Origin: DASYPQ01 sp041488095
Lineage (GTDB): Bacteria; Planctomycetota; UBA1135; GCA-002686595
Assembly (NCBI GenBank): GCA_041488095.1
Contig: JBGPOP010000002.1
Coordinates: forward strand, 1-64,000
Direction of reading: 5' to 3'
DNA length: 64,000 bases
The notes under the pieces were generated by a model. It was not told where the DNA came from and did not search any database. It was given only the letters and a program-made list of their open reading frames with translations. This document shows, piece by piece, positions 51,720 to 60,571 of this stretch; position 1 is the first letter of the stretch; every line of letters begins with the position of its first letter. The position numbers and the translations under genes are program-made.

Positions 51720-53675
51720 ATGGACAACCGCTACTCCCTGCGCTTCGAAACAGGCGAGCGGGCGGGGGAGACGATCCCGATCCAGGGCCAGGGCTTCACG
51801 GTCGGGAGGCGCCCTGGGCACTCGCTCCAGATCCTCGACAATTCGGTCTCGGGCCGGCACGCCGAGATCCTGGTCGACGGCGCGGGGGCGCTCCTGCGCG
51901 ATCTGGGCAGCACGAACGGCACTCGCGTCGGCGGGGAGCGTGTGATCGAGACGCGCCTCTCGCACGGCGACCGGGTGCTGTTCGGCAACGTGCAGCTCGT
52001 GTTCATCGACGCCTCCGCCGGCGAGGTGCCCGCGGCCGCCGCAGCCCCGGCAGGAGCTCCGGCCGCCCCCACCGCGGATGCGCTGCTCCGCGTCAGCCCC
52101 GAGGTCCTGGCTCGCTCGCGCAAGCGCTCGGTCGTCGGTCTCTTCGGCCTCATCGCTCTCGTCGGTGCCGCCGCCGGGCTGTGGTTCTATCTGGGACGGT
52201 CCTCGCACGGAGGGGAGAGCGTGGTTCGTCCGGCCCGCCCCGCCCCCGACAACCTCCTCGGCGAGGACTTCTCGTTCGAGAACGAGACCGACGGTTGGAG
52301 GGCCGCCGAAGGCGCGCCGGCCGCGTTCCTGAAGAGCGCGCAGGGACGTTTTTCCGGTGCGATGGGCCTCTACTGTGATCTCTCCGAGGGCGCCTGGGCG
52401 CTGCATCGCTCGCGCGAGGTGCACGCCGAAGCCGGCCGCGAGACGATCGCAGCCGCGAGGGTGCGGGTCGAGGGCCAGGCGGTCGCGCAGATCGGGATCG
52501 AGTTCTCTCCGACCGAGGGGCCGGACGCTCCGGGTTCGGTCATCGCCTGGTCGAAGCCGCGCGAAGCGGGGAGCGATCTCCAAGCCTTCGGCCTCTCGGC
52601 GGTCGTGCCGCCGGCCTACGAAACCGTCCGTGTGGTGCTGCTCGGGCGCAGCCAGCGAGGCGGCAGCGTCGCCATCGACGACGTGGCCCTGGTGGTGCGC
52701 GATTCCACGAGAGGCCCTCCCCTGTCCGTCGGCGACTGGCACCTCGCGCTGCTCGGTGATCCGCCGGCCGCGGCGGTCCTCTCGCGCTTCGGCCGCGCGC
52801 TCGTCTCCGGCCTCTCCTTCGCCGAGGGCAGCGCGCTCCCCGCGTCGGCCCAGGCGGGCGGCCTCACGGCGACCGCACGGCCGGGCCGGATCGCGATCGG
52901 CTCGCCGCAGCGCGCGGCGCTGTGCCTGCGCGCCGAGGCGCCGCTTGCGCGGGCGGGACTGGCGACGATCGGCGCGGAGGGATACTCGGCCCACGGGCTC
53001 GACTTCGAGCGCGACGGCGTGACGAGCCTCCTGCTCGGCAAGGGCGGGGAGCTCGTCCGCCTCGCCTTCGCCCAGCCCGTGAGCCTGAAGGGCGTCGCGG
53101 ACGGCCCGGCCTCGCGAATCCAGGTGCGCTCCGGCTCGGGTTCGGAGCTCAAGGAGCTCGCCCTCCAGCTCGATTTCGCCGAGGAGCGGCGCAAGGCCGG
53201 CGATCTCGCCTACGCCGCGCGCAACGCCGAGAAGAAGGGCGACCTGGGCGAGTGCCTGAAGCAGTGGGCCGATCTCCTGAACGGCTATCCCTACGAGGAG
53301 CAGCTCGTCGCCGAGGCCGAGGCCAAGCGCGCGAGCCTCGTCCAGCAGGGCCTGTCCGAGCTTCAAGGAGTGCACGCGGAGATCGAGCGCGCGCGTTTCT
53401 TCCGCCTGGTCGACCTGTACCGCCAGTGCCGGCAGAAGGCGCTCGCGGTGGGCGCGCGCTTCCGCGGCAGCGAGGTCGACGCCGAGGCGCAGAAGGTCGC
53501 CGCGGAAGTCGAAACGGACCTGGCCGGCCTCGAGGCCGATCTGGCCAAGACCGAGCGCACGCGCCTGGAATCCATCCTGCGGGTGTTGGAGTCGCAGAAG
53601 GCCGCGGGGCTCGCCGCCGAGGTGCGCGAGCACCTCCAGAAGCTTCCCCAGCCCCCCTCGGACGGAGGACGCTAG
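51720..53675 (+). CDS. FHA-domain membrane protein heading the pilin-type operon
   Basis: 651 aa from ATG 51720. The N-terminal FHA domain (about 1-95) has GFTVGRRPGHSLQILDNSVSGRHAEIL and LLRDLGSTNGTRVGG, which bind phosphothreonine. After an Ala/Pro linker is one helix (GLFGLIALVGAAAGLWFYLG, about 137-158). Then a jelly-roll-like region (EDFSFENETDGWRA, 180-335) and another beta-rich region; the last about 150 residues are helical (EERRKAGDLAYAARNAEKKGDL), a TPR or coiled coil. FHA would be cytoplasmic and might couple the apparatus to protein kinases. It precedes the PilM-like gene with 0 bp gap. Confidence 0.83.
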   Translation: MDNRYSLRFETGERAGETIPIQGQGFTVGRRPGHSLQILDNSVSGRHAEILVDGAGALLRDLGSTNGTRVGGERVIETRLSHGDRVLFGNVQLVFIDASAGEVPAAAAAPAGAPAAPTADALLRVSPEVLARSRKRSVVGLFGLIALVGAAAGLWFYLGRSSHGGESVVRPARPAPDNLLGEDFSFENETDGWRAAEGAPAAFLKSAQGRFSGAMGLYCDLSEGAWALHRSREVHAEAGRETIAAARVRVEGQAVAQIGIEFSPTEGPDAPGSVIAWSKPREAGSDLQAFGLSAVVPPAYETVRVVLLGRSQRGGSVAIDDVALVVRDSTRGPPLSVGDWHLALLGDPPAAAVLSRFGRALVSGLSFAEGSALPASAQAGGLTATARPGRIAIGSPQRAALCLRAEAPLARAGLATIGAEGYSAHGLDFERDGVTSLLLGKGGELVRLAFAQPVSLKGVADGPASRIQVRSGSGSELKELALQLDFAEERRKAGDLAYAARNAEKKGDLGECLKQWADLLNGYPYEEQLVAEAEAKRASLVQQGLSELQGVHAEIERARFFRLVDLYRQCRQKALAVGARFRGSEVDAEAQKVAAEVETDLAGLEADLAKTERTRLESILRVLESQKAAGLAAEVREHLQKLPQPPSDGGR

Positions 53676-55379
53676 ATGGCGCGCACCGTGACCGGCGTCG
53701 ACGTCGGCCTGCGCACGGCCAAGTTCCTGCGCGGATCGTGGAAGGCGAACACCCTGCGGCTCACCGACTTCGCGGTGACGCCGCTCCATTCGCGGGAGAT
53801 CGCCGAGGGCTGGGCCGCGGCCGAGCCGGGCTTCAAGCCGACGAACGCGCGCGTGGGGCTCACCGGCCGCGACGTGAACATCCGCTACACGCGCGCGCCG
53901 CGCGTGCCCGACTGGCAGCTGCGCAACCTGATGCGCTTCGAGGTCGAGGAGATCGGGGGGCAGTCGGGCGCCGGCGTCGCCTCGGATTTCAACCTGCTCC
54001 CGCCGCTGCCCGAGATCGAGGGCGAGGACGTCGTGCTGCTCGCCATGGCGCGCGAGAGCCTGCTCGAGGCGCACGCGGCCGGCCTGGCCCGGCTCTCGGG
54101 GACCCTCGACGCCTTCTCGCCCAACGCGGTCGCGCTCTACAACGCCTGGCTCCGGTTCGGCGTGGTGGGCGACGAGACGGTGCTGCTCGCGAACATCGGA
54201 CACGACAACGTCGACGTGGCGATCGCCCGCGGTCCCGATCTCCTGTTCGCGCGCAACCTCTCGGGGGGCTCGCGCCTGTTCGAGGAGGCGATCCTGCAGC
54301 GCCTCCCCGTCTCGGCCGAGAAGGCGGCCGAGATCAAGGAGACCTACGCCACGCTCGATCCGGGCGCGCGCTTCACCGATCCGAACCAGGAGAAGGCCAG
54401 CCGCGCGATCCTGGGGGCGGCCGGGCAGCTCCTGTCGCTGCTCCAGTCGGCGGTCCTGTTCTGCAAGAGCCAGGTCAAGATCAGCGGGCTCAAGCTCGAC
54501 CGCGTGCTCCTGGTCGGCGGCGGCGCAGCGCTCGCCGGACTGCCCAAGTACCTCTCGGCGGGTCTCTCCGTCCCGGTCGAGCTGTTCGATCCCTGGCGCG
54601 TGGTCGACACGAGCGCGCTCTCGCCCGAGCAGGCCGCCGATCTGGAGGACCACAAGCTCGAGGCTGTGATCGCGCTCGGCCTGGCCTCGATGGCCTGCGA
54701 TCCGCAGGCCTGGTCGATCGAGATCCTTCCCGCCGCCCTGCGCAAGCGCCGCGAGTTCCTGGCGGGCCCGGTGTGGCTCGCCGCGGCGGGCCTGCTCGCA
54801 TTCCTCTACCTCGGGTTCGACGCCGTGCGCACCTCGAGCCGCCTCACGGATGTGCGCATTCGCGCGCGCGAGCTCGACGCACAGGTCAAGAAGGCGAGCC
54901 AGGTGCACCACAAGACCGAGGAGCTGAACCTCGAGAACTCGCGCCTGGCGAACACCGCGGAGGTGCTCTTCGAGGCCAAGGGCAGCGGCGAGCAGCTCGC
55001 GCGCTCGATCGCCGCGCTCGAGCACAGCCTGCCCGACGACTTCTGGCTCTCGCAGCTCTCGACGGACTTCCGCGCCGACCCCGAGCTGCGCGTGCCGCGC
55101 GGCTCCGAGCGCCCGATCGTGTCGATCGCGGGCCGTGCACGCGAAGGCACGACCTCGCTGTCGGCGCAGTTCGGAGCCTTCGTGCAGGGGCTCGGGCAGA
55201 GGCTCCCCGCCTCGACCGCGCTCCGGGACCGCCTGAACCCGAGCGGCGCGAAGTTCACCGTGGACCTGAGCTGGTTCGTGCCTCCCGAGACACCGCCCCA
55301 GGCGACCGGCGAGAACCCGCCGCCGGAGCCGCCTCGCCAGCCCAGAAAGGAAGTCCCCAGGAAGCCAGGGGCCCGCTGA
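53676..55379 (+). CDS. PilM-PilN-like (GspL-type) fusion protein
   Basis: 567 aa. Residues 1-350 are an actin-like PilM/GspL cytoplasmic ATPase fold: TVTGVDVGLRTAKFLRG, LRNLMRFEVEEIG, LLANIGHDNVDVAIARG, LLVGGGAALAGLPKYL. A membrane helix follows at about 363-383 (PVWLAAAGLLAFLYLGF), then a coiled coil and a PilN-like periplasmic domain ending in Pro/Glu-rich sequence. In type IV pilus systems PilM and PilN are separate proteins; here they are one, as in GspL. It forms the inner-membrane platform with the next gene (5 bp gap). Confidence 0.85.
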   Translation: MARTVTGVDVGLRTAKFLRGSWKANTLRLTDFAVTPLHSREIAEGWAAAEPGFKPTNARVGLTGRDVNIRYTRAPRVPDWQLRNLMRFEVEEIGGQSGAGVASDFNLLPPLPEIEGEDVVLLAMARESLLEAHAAGLARLSGTLDAFSPNAVALYNAWLRFGVVGDETVLLANIGHDNVDVAIARGPDLLFARNLSGGSRLFEEAILQRLPVSAEKAAEIKETYATLDPGARFTDPNQEKASRAILGAAGQLLSLLQSAVLFCKSQVKISGLKLDRVLLVGGGAALAGLPKYLSAGLSVPVELFDPWRVVDTSALSPEQAADLEDHKLEAVIALGLASMACDPQAWSIEILPAALRKRREFLAGPVWLAAAGLLAFLYLGFDAVRTSSRLTDVRIRARELDAQVKKASQVHHKTEELNLENSRLANTAEVLFEAKGSGEQLARSIAALEHSLPDDFWLSQLSTDFRADPELRVPRGSERPIVSIAGRAREGTTSLSAQFGAFVQGLGQRLPASTALRDRLNPSGAKFTVDLSWFVPPETPPQATGENPPPEPPRQPRKEVPRKPGAR

Positions 55380-55384
55380 GCGCC

Positions 55385-56158
55385 ATGGACCTGAACGAGT
55401 ACTGGCAGGAGAACAAGCGCTTCCTCGTCGCAACGGCCTCGGGGGCGGTCCTGTTCCTGGTCGGCACGATGCTGGTCGACCGCTACTTCCGCGCCGAGCT
55501 GCGGGCGCAGAAGCGCGCTGCGGACTCGGCCGCCGCGAAGCTGCGCTCCGAGCCCATGTTCACCGCGTCGGACCTGGCCGAGGCGGAGAAGGAGAACGAG
55601 TCGCTCAAGAAGGCGGTCGAGGTCCTCTCCCAGGCGACGGCCTTCGAAGCGCGGCCGGGCTTTCGCCTGGACGCCAAGGCGGGCGCGGCCACGAACCAGT
55701 ACTTCGCGGCCGTCTCGCGCGTGCGCGACGAGCTCCTGACCCTGGCCGGGCGCGGCAACCTGCGCGTGCCCGAAGACCTCGGGCTGCCGGCGCTGTCTGC
55801 CACGCGCGAGGGCGAGATCGAGCGCTACCTCGAGGCCCTCGACCTGGTCGACCGCGCCGTTCGTCTGGCGCTCTCCGCCGGCGTGCAGCGCATCGACAAG
55901 ATCGAGATCCGCCTCGATCCCAAGCTCGCCTCGCGCCAGGGCGTGGGCGACCTGGAGCGCACGCGCGTCGAGGTCACTGCGAGCGGGGCCCCCGGGCCGC
56001 TGGTGCGCTTCCTCTCCCTGACGCAGGGCGGAGAGGCTCGTCCCCTCGCCGAAGGCTCGCGTCCGCTCCTGATCGAGAAGGCAGATATCCAGGCCTCGCG
56101 CACCAAGGCGGACGAAGCCGGCCTGCAGGCGACCTTCGTGGTCGCCAGACTGCCCTGA
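55385..56158 (+). CDS. PilO/GspM-like inner-membrane platform protein
   Basis: 257 aa from ATG 55385 (MDLNEYWQENKRFLVATASGAVLFLVG). One membrane helix (about 14-31), a coiled coil (LRAQKRAADSAAAKLRSE, DLAEAEKENESLKKAVEVL), then two small periplasmic domains. Size, topology and position after the PilM-PilN protein are those of PilO/GspM. Sequence alone is weakly conserved, so the call leans on context. Confidence 0.75.
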   Translation: MDLNEYWQENKRFLVATASGAVLFLVGTMLVDRYFRAELRAQKRAADSAAAKLRSEPMFTASDLAEAEKENESLKKAVEVLSQATAFEARPGFRLDAKAGAATNQYFAAVSRVRDELLTLAGRGNLRVPEDLGLPALSATREGEIERYLEALDLVDRAVRLALSAGVQRIDKIEIRLDPKLASRQGVGDLERTRVEVTASGAPGPLVRFLSLTQGGEARPLAEGSRPLLIEKADIQASRTKADEAGLQATFVVARLP

Positions 56159-56177
56159 GGAAGTCGCCGAGGAAGCT

Positions 56178-58898
56178 GTGGAGCTGCGCAAGGAACAAGG
56201 GGTGATCGCCGTCACCGTGCTGGTGCTCGGCTGGATGCTGTGGAGCTCGCGCGACGAAGCGCCCTCGCGCGGCTCGAGCGGACGGCATGCGGAGCCGCCC
56301 GCGTTGGCACGGCACCTCGCACCCGATCCGGCGCTGGCCCTGTCGCAGCCACGCCCGGCGGCCGACCTGCGCGCCCGCGATCTGTTCTCCCCGCCCAGCG
56401 ACACGCACCCGCTGCCGCCCCTCGATCTCGCGCCGATTCCGCTGGCACCGCTGGCCATGCTCTCGCCGCCGCCCGAACCCGGGCCCGTGCCCGCGTTGTA
56501 TGGGCGCTTCCTGCGGACGGCGCCGTTCTCGATCGACGCGCCGGGTTTGTTCGCGGCCGAGTCGCCGGCCGAGGCCGCCGCCCCGGAGAGCCCGGACGCG
56601 CCCGCCTCGGCAGCTCGCGCGTCCGACCTGACGCCGGAGGAGAAGGCCCAGCGGATCGCCGGCTACAAGAAGCTCTACGACTGGGTGCGCATCGTCGAGA
56701 TCAAGTTCGGGCAGATCAAGAACCGTGATCGCTACCAGCTCGCGCGCCGGCCGAACGAGGAGGTCCTCTTCGTCGAGTTCAACACCACGACCGGCCTGCC
56801 CCGGATCCCCAATCAGGCGCCCGTGCCCCTGGCGCGCTCGAACGTCGCCGAGTTCGACTTCGCGGACACGATCCAGAACCAGATCGAGAAACGCCGCGCC
56901 GAGCTCGACGACCCGCTGACGGCCACGCAGTACGACCCGGCGCTCGCCTTCGCCGACTGGTGCGTCGAGCAGCGCCTGGAAACGCCGCGCGCGCTCGAGG
57001 TCGCCGAAGAGATGTATCACCGCGCCAGCCCCGTGTTCTCCGAGGATCCGCTGCCCCATCTCGGCCTCGCGCGCTGCTACGAGGCGGCGTTCGAGTTCGA
57101 GAAGGCCTTCCAGGAGTACCAAGCGCTGCTCGCGGGCGCGCACAAGCGCAACCCGCTCGTGCTGGCTCGCCTGGCCGAGCTCGAGGCGCGCTTCCGCCTG
57201 TTCGACGAGGCCGAGGGGCACCTCCTCGAGGCCGAGCGCTACGGCCGCCAGCAGTGGCAGGTGCAGCAGGCGCTGGGTCGCTTCCTCCTCGAGCGCGGCC
57301 GCGCGCGCGAGGCGGTCGATCACCTGCGCCTCGCGAGCCAGAACGAGCCTTCCCCGTCCGAGCGCAAGCGCGAGCGCGCGCGGATCCGGGTCGACCTCGG
57401 TGCTGCGCTGCTCGCGGCGGGCGAGGTCGCCGAGGCGACGGAATGGTTCGAGAAGGCGCGCCAGGCCGATCCCGCGGAGCAGCGCGCACTCGCCGGCTCG
57501 ATGGGAGCGGCGGTCCTGTCGGGCGGCAAAGCCGGCTCGAACGGCGCCGGCTCGACGGCCGGCGCGGGCGCGCCGGATCTCTCGGGCGTCGGCTTCGACC
57601 TCCTCCTGGCGAGCGGGATCGAGGCGCTCTCGCACCGCGACGCGGCTTCGGCCGCGCGCGCGCGGCAGAGCCTCGCACTCGCCGCCGCGGCCGATCCGCT
57701 GCGCGCGCACCTCGCCTGGCGCGCGCTCTCGTTCCTGGCCGAGGTCTCGGGCAGCTCCGAGGACGCCCTGCGCTTCGCCGAGCAGGCGGTCGAGAACGAC
57801 CCCGGCGACGCCTACGCGCTCTACCAGCGCGGGCGCATCCTGGCCGCGCGCGACGACCTCGACGGGGCCATGGAATCCTTCTCGCGCGCGCTGGAGGTCG
57901 AGCTCGACTTCCCCGACGCGCTGGCGGCGATGGGGGAGATCCAGAACCGGCGCGGCGAATTCGCCTCGGCCGAGCGCTACCTCGAGCGCGCGCTCGCGCT
58001 GGATCCCAAGCTGGCCTCGGTCGCGGCGCTGCGCGGCGTCAACTTCCTCGGGCTGGGCAGCCTGCGCGACGCCGAGGAGACCTTCAAGGGCGCGCTGGCC
58101 CTCGCGCAGGACCAGCCCACGGCGCGCAACGGGCTGGCCTGGTGCCACTATCTGCGCGGCGACGTCGGGGAAGCGCTGACGCGCCTGCGCGAGCTCGACG
58201 ACACCCGCCGCGCGTTTCCCGAGACCGACCCGCATCGGGTCTGGGCGCGCGCGCAGCTCGCGCGCATCCAGGACCACCTCGAGAAGGTCTCCTGGACCGA
58301 CCGCTTCGAGCGCACCGACCTGCGCAACGGCTGGGAGGTCGACGAGCGCGCCGGTCCACAGGCCTCGATCCACGACGGGTTCGTCACGCTCGCAGGCGTG
58401 TTCAAGCAGAAGGGGCGCGCACGGATGTGGCAGATGCGCGGCGCGAGCGCCTTCGTGGCCTTCGAGGCGCGGCTCACGATCCACACGGGCACGAGCTCGC
58501 GCGTGGGGATCTTCGTCGCGCGCGAGACCGCTCGCGCGGGCGAGAGCCAGGTCGAGGCCGAGGTCACGCTCTCGCGCCACAACGAGCCTGGCTCGAACAC
58601 GATCCAGACGCGCGTGATGAAGCGCGGGGAGGAGGAGCTCGCCTACACCGACGTGCCCGGCTTCGAGTGGAAGCTCGACACCCCGGTGGTCGTGCGCATC
58701 GAGCGCACGGGCGAGTCGAGCGACACCCGCATACGCTGCCTGGTCGACGGCTTCCCCGTGCTCGACAACAAGCCCGCGCCGAACCTCGGTCGCACGACGA
58801 ACGAGCTGCGCATCGGCCTCTTCGCCGAGGGCGAGCCCGGACGACAAGTGCAGATCGACATGGACGACGTGGAGATCGTGTCCCGTGAGAAGAAGTAG
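56178..58898 (+). CDS. TPR protein with C-terminal lectin-like domain
   Basis: 906 aa from GTG 56178. One N-terminal helix (QGVIAVTVLVLGWMLW), then a Pro-rich region with LKARDLFS-like segment (DLRARDLFSPPSDTHPLPPLDLAPI) that recalls GspC/PilP proteins. TPR repeats span about 240-690 (GLARCYEAAFEFEKAFQEYQALL, ALYQRGRILAARDDLDGAMESF, GEIQNRRGEFASAERYLERA). The C-terminal about 200 residues form a beta-sandwich (DRFERTDLRNGWEVDER ... QVQIDMDDVEIVS). Its position in the operon suggests a link between the inner platform and the outer membrane. It overlaps gspG by 14 bp. Confidence 0.8.
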   Translation: MELRKEQGVIAVTVLVLGWMLWSSRDEAPSRGSSGRHAEPPALARHLAPDPALALSQPRPAADLRARDLFSPPSDTHPLPPLDLAPIPLAPLAMLSPPPEPGPVPALYGRFLRTAPFSIDAPGLFAAESPAEAAAPESPDAPASAARASDLTPEEKAQRIAGYKKLYDWVRIVEIKFGQIKNRDRYQLARRPNEEVLFVEFNTTTGLPRIPNQAPVPLARSNVAEFDFADTIQNQIEKRRAELDDPLTATQYDPALAFADWCVEQRLETPRALEVAEEMYHRASPVFSEDPLPHLGLARCYEAAFEFEKAFQEYQALLAGAHKRNPLVLARLAELEARFRLFDEAEGHLLEAERYGRQQWQVQQALGRFLLERGRAREAVDHLRLASQNEPSPSERKRERARIRVDLGAALLAAGEVAEATEWFEKARQADPAEQRALAGSMGAAVLSGGKAGSNGAGSTAGAGAPDLSGVGFDLLLASGIEALSHRDAASAARARQSLALAAAADPLRAHLAWRALSFLAEVSGSSEDALRFAEQAVENDPGDAYALYQRGRILAARDDLDGAMESFSRALEVELDFPDALAAMGEIQNRRGEFASAERYLERALALDPKLASVAALRGVNFLGLGSLRDAEETFKGALALAQDQPTARNGLAWCHYLRGDVGEALTRLRELDDTRRAFPETDPHRVWARAQLARIQDHLEKVSWTDRFERTDLRNGWEVDERAGPQASIHDGFVTLAGVFKQKGRARMWQMRGASAFVAFEARLTIHTGTSSRVGIFVARETARAGESQVEAEVTLSRHNEPGSNTIQTRVMKRGEEELAYTDVPGFEWKLDTPVVVRIERTGESSDTRIRCLVDGFPVLDNKPAPNLGRTTNELRIGLFAEGEPGRQVQIDMDDVEIVSREKK

Positions 58899-59526
58899 CG
58901 GGCAGTCCGGCTTCACGCTGATCGAGCTCCTGGCCGTGCTCGTGATCCTCGGGATCCTCATCGCCGTGCTCGTCCCGAGGCTCGCCCGGGCGATCGATGC
59001 CGCGAAGGAGCGCACGACCCGCGTCGACCTCGTGAACATCGACACCGCGCTGGGCGAGTACGAGAACCAGATGGGCGACTACCCGCCGAGCCACTTCGTC
59101 GAGGCCTGGGGCGCGCCGCCGAACACCACCAACCTGGGGGCCGAGACGCTGGTCCTGTCCCTGTGGTCGCCGAAGTTCAAGACGACGCGCCCGCCCGACC
59201 GGCTCGTCAACACCGACGGCGACTCGAGCCGGAAGCCTCTGGCCATCTTTCCCAAGGCCGACCTCTTCGAGCTCTCGGACCAGTGGGGCAATCCGATCGC
59301 CTATTTCCACCACCGCGACTACGGCCGCAAGGACGTGTACCTCACGCACAGTCCGGATACCGGCGAGGAGTACGAGAGCACCGTCGAGGCACGCAAGGAC
59401 CCCGTGACGGGCCTCTACTACAATCCGGACCGTTACCAGCTCATCTCGGCGGGATTGGACGGGAAGTTCGGCCCCAACGAGGACGGCACCCTCGACGACA
59501 TCGGAAACTGGCAGAAGCCGAGATAG
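58885..59526 (+). CDS. gspG: Major pseudopilin GspG-like
   Basis: 213 aa from GTG 58885. Prepilin signal GQSG|FTLIELLAVLVILGIL with cleavage after Gly9 and the Glu at position +5 (E14). The rest has QMGDYPPSHF and LSDQWGNPIAYF, and DGKFGPNEDGTLDDI near the end as in GspG. It is longer than usual (about 140-150), owing to an insert with several loops. It should be processed by a prepilin peptidase and polymerise into the pseudopilus. Confidence 0.88.
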   Translation: MRRSSGQSGFTLIELLAVLVILGILIAVLVPRLARAIDAAKERTTRVDLVNIDTALGEYENQMGDYPPSHFVEAWGAPPNTTNLGAETLVLSLWSPKFKTTRPPDRLVNTDGDSSRKPLAIFPKADLFELSDQWGNPIAYFHHRDYGRKDVYLTHSPDTGEEYESTVEARKDPVTGLYYNPDRYQLISAGLDGKFGPNEDGTLDDIGNWQKPR

Positions 59527-59533
59527 AGAAGGC

Positions 59534-60571
59534 ATGCGGAAGTACGCCGTGAGGGTCGTGCCAGGCAGTCCGGTGGGGAGGCTTGCGGGCTTCACGCTCC
59601 TGGAGCTGCTCCTCGTCATGGGCCTGATCGCCCTGCTGTTCGGCATCGGCCTGGGCGTCTTCGCGCGCCTCGACCTCGGGGACCGCGTGGCCGTCGCGCT
59701 CGTGCAGGACGCGCTGCGCTCGGCGCACAACTTCGCCGTCGCGCGTTCGGCGCCCGCGCGCGTGAGGATCGACGGGAAGACCGGCACGATCCGCGCCGAG
59801 GGCATGCAGGTGATCGGGACCTGGCACTTCGAGAGCCTGCCGATCCGCGGCGCGTTCGGGATCGAGGGCGCGATGCTGGGGGGCAAGCTCGTCCAGGACG
59901 GCTTCCAGGGCCAGGCGCTCTCCTTCGCGGGCGAGCCGGCGCGCTCGAGGGTCGAGATCCCGGTGCAGGGCGATCCGTCGTGGGATCTGCGCCAGGGCTT
60001 CGCCTTGCGCTGCGCGCTGCGCCCGCAAGCCGGCGCGGTCGGCGGCGCGGTGCTGTCGCTCGGCGAGAGCGCCGGACTCGAGACCACCGAACGAGGCTCG
60101 GTCCGGGCCTGGATCACCGCCGAAGTGAAGGACCAGCACGGCGACCTGCAACGCGGAGGTCGCATCCCGGTCGAGGCGCCGCCCGGTTCGCTCCCGCCCG
60201 AGCGCTGGTCGGTCGTCGAGGTCCAGTACGACCGCCGGCGGCTGCGCCTCTCCGTCGACGGCGCCCCGGTTGCCGAGGTCGAGGAGACCGCGCCCGTGTG
60301 GCGGCTCGACGGTCCTCTCGTGCTCTCACCCTCCAACGCGGCCTGGCCCGGCGCGATCGACAGCCTGGTCGTTTCGGCCGTCGCCGCGCACGAGGAGAGC
60401 GCGCTGCCGCGCGGCGTCGTGTTCGCCGCGGGGACGCCGGCGGAGATCCTCTTCGCCCCCGGAGGCGGGCTCGACCGCGGATTCCACCGCGAGCCCGTGC
60501 ACCTGGCGCTCGAGTTCGAGGACGGGCGGCGTGTGGGCGTCCTCGTCAACCTGTACGGGACGGTGGAATGA
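59534..60571 (+). CDS. Minor pseudopilin (GspH-like) with lectin-like domain
   Basis: 345 aa from ATG 59534. Prepilin signal AG|FTLLELLLVMGLIALLFG after Gly19, with Glu at +5. The following about 100 residues (LVQDALRSAHNFAVARSAPARVRIDG) are GspH-like. Residues about 150-285 have a LamG/concanavalin-like layout (QGFALRCALRPQAGAVGGAVLSL, WSVVEVQYDRRRLRLSVDGAPV). Normal GspH is about 150-190 aa, so the domain is an addition. Its stop overlaps the next start (ATGA). Confidence 0.8.
   Translation: MRKYAVRVVPGSPVGRLAGFTLLELLLVMGLIALLFGIGLGVFARLDLGDRVAVALVQDALRSAHNFAVARSAPARVRIDGKTGTIRAEGMQVIGTWHFESLPIRGAFGIEGAMLGGKLVQDGFQGQALSFAGEPARSRVEIPVQGDPSWDLRQGFALRCALRPQAGAVGGAVLSLGESAGLETTERGSVRAWITAEVKDQHGDLQRGGRIPVEAPPGSLPPERWSVVEVQYDRRRLRLSVDGAPVAEVEETAPVWRLDGPLVLSPSNAAWPGAIDSLVVSAVAAHEESALPRGVVFAAGTPAEILFAPGGGLDRGFHREPVHLALEFEDGRRVGVLVNLYGTVE

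Noticed and set aside
51324..55433. 1,369-residue minus-strand open frame
   Set aside because: It lies opposite rsmE's start, the FHA gene and pilM; composition is typical of antisense frames (Arg, Ala, Gly, Leu) and no domain is seen.
55974..59045. 1,023-residue minus-strand open frame
   Set aside because: Antisense to the TPR protein gene, whose repeats and signal are clear on the plus strand.
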